The translations under genes were made by a program, and so were the position numbers. Shown here piece by piece: positions 59,655-64,000 of a DNA stretch of 64,000 bases. Below the pieces are notes generated by a model. That model searched no databases. It was not told the origin of the DNA and saw nothing but the letters and a program-made list of their open reading frames with translations. Position 1 is the stretch's first letter; the number at the start of each line of letters is the position of its first letter. Origin of the DNA: Chlorokybus atmophyticus (Eukaryota > Streptophyta > Chlorokybophyceae > Chlorokybales > Chlorokybaceae); NCBI GenBank assembly GCA_009103225.1, contig RHPI01001132.1, positions 55,651 through 119,650 on the forward strand, given 5' to 3'.

Positions 59655-60073
59655 GATGGATCGGAAGCGGTGCGGATGTGCTAATGCAACGAATGTTGAA
59701 CATGAATGGGCCGATGCAAAAACAAATGCACTCACGCAAATCAGCAAAGCCGCAGGGAGGGGGGAATGCATTGCCTTCTGCCAGAGGCGGGGGCGTTGTT
59801 GTGCATGCACGCTTTGGGAGAGAAATGAGGAGTTGTTATGGTCGTGCCAACGCAATGCTTGCACAATGTACCCTTCCTGCTATTGTCAGGCGTTGCTCGT
59901 AATCTTTGTTTTGTTGCGGACTGCTGGTCAGCATCCATGCGCAACTTGTTCTTGCTTGCGTTGTTGAGTGCGCTGGGTTGTCCATCATGTTTCTTGTTAT
60001 CTCATTGCCTTACGCGGTGCATGTGAAGAGCAGACATCGGCACATTCCACTGAGACAACCTTAACCAGAATGC

Positions 60074-61722
60074 ATGCATGGACGCAGGACAATCCTGCAG
60101 CGGGCACCCAACCACCACAGCTGCATCATCAGACTCAACACAGCAAAGCGCAATGGCGGTAATGCTGCTTTGACAAAGGAGACATCCGTTGCAATGGCAT
60201 CATCGGCGTCGGCCGCCAAGACGCAGGATGCGAGCAGCGAGGAGCACGAACAGGAGGAGGAGGAGGAGGAGAAGGAGGGAGACGCCGCTGCGCCTGCGGG
60301 TGAGGAAGAGCTTCAGGAGACTGCTGGTGAGGGTGCCGACGAGGAGGCCAAGTCCACCAAGTACACTCGCGTGATGCAGAAGCGCATGGGCGGCAGCATG
60401 ACGTACGACCACGCGGCGGGCATCAACTACGCGCGCGTGCTTCCCGACCTCATCGTGGGGTCGTGCCCGCAGCAGCCCGAGGACATCGACATGCTGGTGG
60501 AGGAGGAGGACGTGCGCGTCATCTTCTGCCTGCAGGAGGACTCGGATCTGGCGTATTTCAACCTGGATATCGGCGCCATACGTGCGCGAGCAGAAGAGAG
60601 AGGGGACGTCATACACCACCGACACCCAGTACGCGACTTTGATCCCGTCAGCCTAAGACGCAACCTACCCGCGGCCGTCGCATCCCTGTACGCACTGCAC
60701 TCGCTCACCGGAGTGAGTGTTTGGTCGTCACATGCTCTCTGTCACGCGCACATTGCGCGCGTAGACATACACGCACACGGATGCATACACGCCAGTGCAC
60801 GCAATGGTGCCCATGCCTATGCACGCGCATACGAGCATGCCCACGCACGCACGCATGCGTACCCACGCGTTTCATTGCAGGGGACTGCGTACGTGCACTG
60901 CACTGCGGGTCTGGGCCGGGCTCCCGCGACGGCTCTCGCGTACATGAACTGGCTCCGCGGTCTCTCCCTCGCGCAATCCAACGAGCTGCTTCAGGCCGTG
61001 CGACCATGCAACCCGCGCTACGAGGCCATACGACGCGCCACCGCGGACGTACTCAGCGGCCTCGACGCGGACGAGGAGGAGGTCACGCTCGCGTGGAGAA
61101 GGGGAGGGAACAGAGTGCAAGTGGCTGGACTCGATGTCGGATGGGGACAAGTATGTGCTTGCTTGCTTGCTTGTGTGCGTGTGTGTGCGCGCACGTGCGT
61201 GTATGAGTGTGCGCGTGTGTTTGTGCAAGCATGCATGCATGCGGGTTCACTATGACTTGCATTGCACCAACCCCACTCTGCTCGGTTGTGCAGAGGATTG
61301 ATGCTGAGAAGGAGGTCGGGAGGGGTACCATGCGTTGGGTCGTGCGTCGGCCGCTGAGGACGGGGCGCTACGAGTACAAGTACGTCATCGAGGGGGACAG
61401 GTGGACGTACAACCCCGACGCCCTCACCACGGCGCCCGACGGCGGCGGCAACGTCAACAACGTCATCGACATACCGCCCCGCGACCCCGCCGCTGCGGCC
61501 ACCCTCGCGCGTGTGCTGCGCGAGGACGCCGTGCTTACAGAGGAAGACTACGAGCAGATCAAGAAGGTGAGTGAAATCGCTGTTGGGTGTGTACAAACAA
61601 TGCGGTACGGAATGTGTGGCGCGTGGGAAAAGACAGAGTTGTGATGGTGTGATGTGCAGGTGCTGGAGAGCTTGAAACCAGATCTGTCTATGTATGCAAA
61701 GACCTTTGCTGTTGCCAAATGA
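60074..61722 (+). CDS. SEX4: SEX4-type phosphoglucan phosphatase (DSP plus starch-binding domain)
   Basis: This enzyme removes phosphate from starch glucans during starch breakdown and acts in the plastid in plants. Four exons (60074-60712, 60881-61150, 61294-61566, 61660-61722) give 414 residues. The dual-specificity phosphatase domain contains NYARVLPDLIVGSCPQQPED, VRVIFCLQEDSDLAYFNLDI, the acid-loop RDFD (187-190) and the P-loop HCTAGLGRAPA with Cys220 and Arg226. It is followed directly by the CBM48-like module (LDVGWGQ, RTGRYEYKYVIEGDRWTYNP, NVNNVIDI) and a short SEX4 C-terminal helix, the order found in plant SEX4. The ATG at 60074 gives a basic leader (MHGRRTILQRAPNHHSC...) suited to a transit peptide. 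The in-frame ATG at 60194 would give a 374-residue protein without it. An acidic Glu-rich linker lies between leader and catalytic domain. Introns are GT-AG and carry CA/TG repeats. Confidence 0.93.
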
Positions 61723-62185
61723 TGGCGACAGTGTCAAAGTTAGCATAGTATAGCTGTGCCATGCGCCAGTCTATGTATGTACAGTTTTGTGAGCTTGCTA
61801 CGATCTGGACTGCGCGATGATGGTCGCACTTCCCCAGGGTGTTCTCTTGTAAACACTGGTTGCTGCTGGGTGTGAAAACCATGCCAAGTAGGGCGTTGAA
61901 TTGAATCGGGGTGTGACTTACTTCTGCAAAGCCATTTGCACTGGCACTGTCGTAGCAACAGTTGCTGACAGGCTGGTTGAGGCACAGCACTTTTGCAAAG
62001 CAGTGGATAACAACGTGCAGCTGAAGCTACAAGCAGCGTAATTACAAGAATGTACAGAATCTCATTGAACTCAGCATGGACGAACTCTAACCTAGCCCTC
62101 AGCACCCCTCGTGCCCAACTCTCTCCCGAGAAGCTGGCGCATCATCATCTGGCATCCCGCGTCATCTCCGCTACCCACAGCGTGT
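61723..62185. other. Convergent intergenic region
   Basis: 3' regions of the SEX4-like and PAP2 genes. No repeat or coding feature is supported. Confidence 0.5.
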
Positions 62186-63559
62186 TTAGATTGCAGTCGA
62201 GGGCCTCTCGCCCCTGCCTTCACCTTTATCGGCGTCGTGCTCTCGCTGTATCATGGAGTACGTCTTGAGGCTGGGCATGACAGCAACGGGGAGAGTGTCG
62301 CTAGAGATGTCCTCCACGTTGTCCTCCCATGGCGTGGGCACGAGCCCGAGGAGGAAAGTGATGAAGAGTCCGAGCGGGACGAGGGCCAGGAGGCCAATCA
62401 GCGGGAGGAGATAGTATTCGAGGGCCACCTTGACGGCCACCGAGTGCGTGTGGTGTGCGGGTAGGTAGAGGACGAGGCCCATGGGGACGGCGCACGCAAC
62501 GGATACCAGAAAGGTGAGTAGTCGCTTCCACCACGGGTACACGGATCCACCTCCCCAACCCGCGTCGGTTGCGTGTAGGTAGAGGTATCTCTGGTGTAGC
62601 TCTGCGGCGGTGGGGAGTGCGGTGAGTATGGCGAGTCCCGCCAACATGCCCTCGAGCGCGCCCTGGTAGTCGATGAGCTTGTTGGGGCACTGCGCGGCCA
62701 CGTTGCGCACCCACTCCACGGGCAGGTCCCACGCGGCGTCGGTGATGAAGTAGGCGGCGAGGGCCACGCAGAGGAAGAGGGCGGACCCGACGGCGCTGAG
62801 GGCGGAGACGACGGAGATGGGAGCGGACTTGAGGGCGGGCTGGAGGCGTGCGATGGCGCGGTCGACCCACAGGAACACGCAGAGGTCGAGGCCGCCGGTG
62901 AGCCAACCCAACAGCACCTGGTCGGGGAAGTGGGCGCCGTTGTAGATGCGCGAGTAGCCGATCAGGAACACCATGAGCAGAGAAGCCGCCCACGCGCACG
63001 TACGAAGGGCGAGACGGCGTCGAGCGGGCTGCTGCTCGACGATGTGCCAGTTGTGGAAGTGCAGCGCGAGGAGTAAGTAGAGGCTGGCGGCGCCTTCACT
63101 GTGGCCCGACGGGCGACCGTACTGCACCTCGCACACGAACGCGCGCACCTCAGAGCTGTACCAGTAAGGACGCGGGGCGCGGAACAGCTGCTTGAGGAAG
63201 TTGTTGACGTGCATCGAGTACGCCACCATCGCCATCAGCCGCAGGCCGAACATCATGTCGAATGCGTACATGACGCAGAGAATCAAGATGGGGTAGAACG
63301 GCGACCCCATCCACGACATGAACTGGAAGAAGCCGCGCCCCGCCGAGCTGGAACGACCCTGCATGGAGATGATGCGACGCGTGCCCCAGTCGTACAGCGC
63401 GCGCGTGTCGTACGTCAGCAGCGGGTACGCCAAGCACAGCGACAACACCAGCGCCAGCGTCCATGCCACCAGCACGCGACGGCTGACCAGGTGTGCGCCG
63501 TCGCTGCGGCAGTGCCAAGGACGACGGCCCGACGACCACACGCGCCCGTGTAACAACAT
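62186..63559 (-). CDS. Intronless PAP2-superfamily membrane phosphatase
   Basis: A single uninterrupted frame of 457 residues encodes an integral membrane phosphatase of the PAP2/glucose-6-phosphatase superfamily. All three catalytic motifs are intact: KQLFRAPRP (K123, R130, P131), PSGH (150-153) and SRIYNGAHFPD (S203, R204, H210, D213). About eight to nine hydrophobic helices are visible, starting with VLVAWTLALVLSLCLAYPLL. The C-terminal half (GLAILTALPTAAELHQRY, YYLLPLIGLLALVPLGLFITF) adds more membrane segments than soluble or short lipid-phosphate phosphatases have, and recalls sphingosine-phosphate or glucose-6-phosphatase-like enzymes. The substrate cannot be decided. The tail is hydrophilic. 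Every other protein-coding gene in the window has introns, so the lack of any here stands out. A CAG sits just before the ATG (acgcag then CCATG), which might be the acceptor of a 5'-UTR intron. Confidence 0.88.
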   Translation of the reverse strand: MLLHGRVWSSGRRPWHCRSDGAHLVSRRVLVAWTLALVLSLCLAYPLLTYDTRALYDWGTRRIISMQGRSSSAGRGFFQFMSWMGSPFYPILILCVMYAFDMMFGLRLMAMVAYSMHVNNFLKQLFRAPRPYWYSSEVRAFVCEVQYGRPSGHSEGAASLYLLLALHFHNWHIVEQQPARRRLALRTCAWAASLLMVFLIGYSRIYNGAHFPDQVLLGWLTGGLDLCVFLWVDRAIARLQPALKSAPISVVSALSAVGSALFLCVALAAYFITDAAWDLPVEWVRNVAAQCPNKLIDYQGALEGMLAGLAILTALPTAAELHQRYLYLHATDAGWGGGSVYPWWKRLLTFLVSVACAVPMGLVLYLPAHHTHSVAVKVALEYYLLPLIGLLALVPLGLFITFLLGLVPTPWEDNVEDISSDTLPVAVMPSLKTYSMIQREHDADKGEGRGERPSTAI

Positions 63560-64000
63560 GGCTGCGTGTTTGTTGCAGTTGTGCAGGAGAGGAGGCTAAC
63601 GCTGTGTGCGGTGCTCAGTGGCAGTGTCGCACTTCTGCGAATGCATGAGAGTCAGTCAAGTCGTGCACACACGATCATTTTCATTTGTCATAGCAATGTT
63701 CAGGAGGAGGAGGACGAGCAGGGGAGACCACATACATACAGAACTGGAGGGTGGCGTACGCTGTCGTGTGTTTGTGCCATGCACAAAAGACTGCTGGAGT
63801 GTGGAACGGGAAGCGAGCCAAAGCAAACCGGAGGCTGCACATTAGGGTGTGGTTGTTTGGGCTGCATGCTGCGACTAACAGCCGCGGGCGACGTTTATCT
63901 CTGAAAGCCTCTGTCCAGAATGACATGGTGTTGCCTGCTCAGCCCTTTCTACAGACGCGCTTGCGACGGCCAGCTCATTGACGTGACGGCAAGCAAGGTC
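63560..64000. other. Right-edge region
   Basis: Upstream flank of the PAP2 gene. Short open frames exist but none shows a recognisable domain or splice pattern. Confidence 0.4.

Noticed and set aside
59107-59967. 286-codon plus-strand frame
   Set aside because: Composition follows GC bias with no domain. It overlaps a TATA-like box and minus-strand candidates, so coding strand is undecidable.
62301-63539. Overlapping frames of 232, 129 and 150 codons in the PAP2 region
   Set aside because: Frame shadows of the GC-rich PAP2 gene, which alone has catalytic motifs.

Overview
The window is nuclear DNA from an intron-rich eukaryote, most likely a green alga. No single marker proves this. A plastid beta-carotene hydroxylase, a SEX4-type phosphoglucan phosphatase (dual-specificity phosphatase plus starch-binding module), a TOM1/THH1-type membrane protein and a trihelix-like DNA-binding protein together point to Viridiplantae. 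Genes have 3 to 17 short exons with GT-AG and some GC-AG introns, and the introns are rich in (CA/TG)n and TGCATGC-like low-complexity DNA. Two runs of N mark scaffold gaps. I cannot name the species.

Layout. 1-18.2 kb: an unrecognised coiled-coil gene (+), then ETF:ubiquinone oxidoreductase (-), mitochondrial ADP/ATP carrier (-), a YfcG/YghU-type glutathione transferase with an N-terminal presequence (-), and divergently an SLC35F6-like transporter (+). 19-24.7 kb: beta-carotene hydroxylase (-, gap inside an intron) and a trihelix-like regulator (+). 24.7-34 kb: a gene-poor, repeat-rich block with foldbacks, tRNA-derived sequence, a 67-bp inverted-repeat element and a 4.5-kb pogo/Tigger-like DNA transposon with TA duplications. 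34.8-39.2 kb: tRNA-Thr(CGT) and a 17-exon Golgi-type glycosyltransferase (+). 39.2-49.7 kb: gap, microsatellites, an HTH plus coiled-coil gene resembling a domesticated transposase (+), a ChuX/HutX-like gene (-) and a MITE with Tigger-like ends. 49.7-63.6 kb: TAF12 (-), a TOM1 homologue (+), a GT2 glycosyltransferase with a C-terminal carbohydrate-binding-like domain (-), a long (GA)n tract, SEX4 (+) and an intronless PAP2 phosphatase (-).

Gene models were built by hand: splice sites were chosen so that phases agree and the joined protein matches the known family. Most models close perfectly in frame, but the 5' ends of the carotene hydroxylase and a few start codons remain uncertain. The genes are ordinary, functionally unrelated eukaryotic loci and do not form an operon-like system. 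Two are mitochondrial energy genes, two are plastid-type carotenoid or starch genes, and two are secretory-pathway glycosyltransferases. The most unusual content is the transposon-related material: an apparently complete pogo element with a disrupted transposase, a MITE that may be mobilised by such an element, and a host-like gene built on a transposase-type helix-turn-helix.
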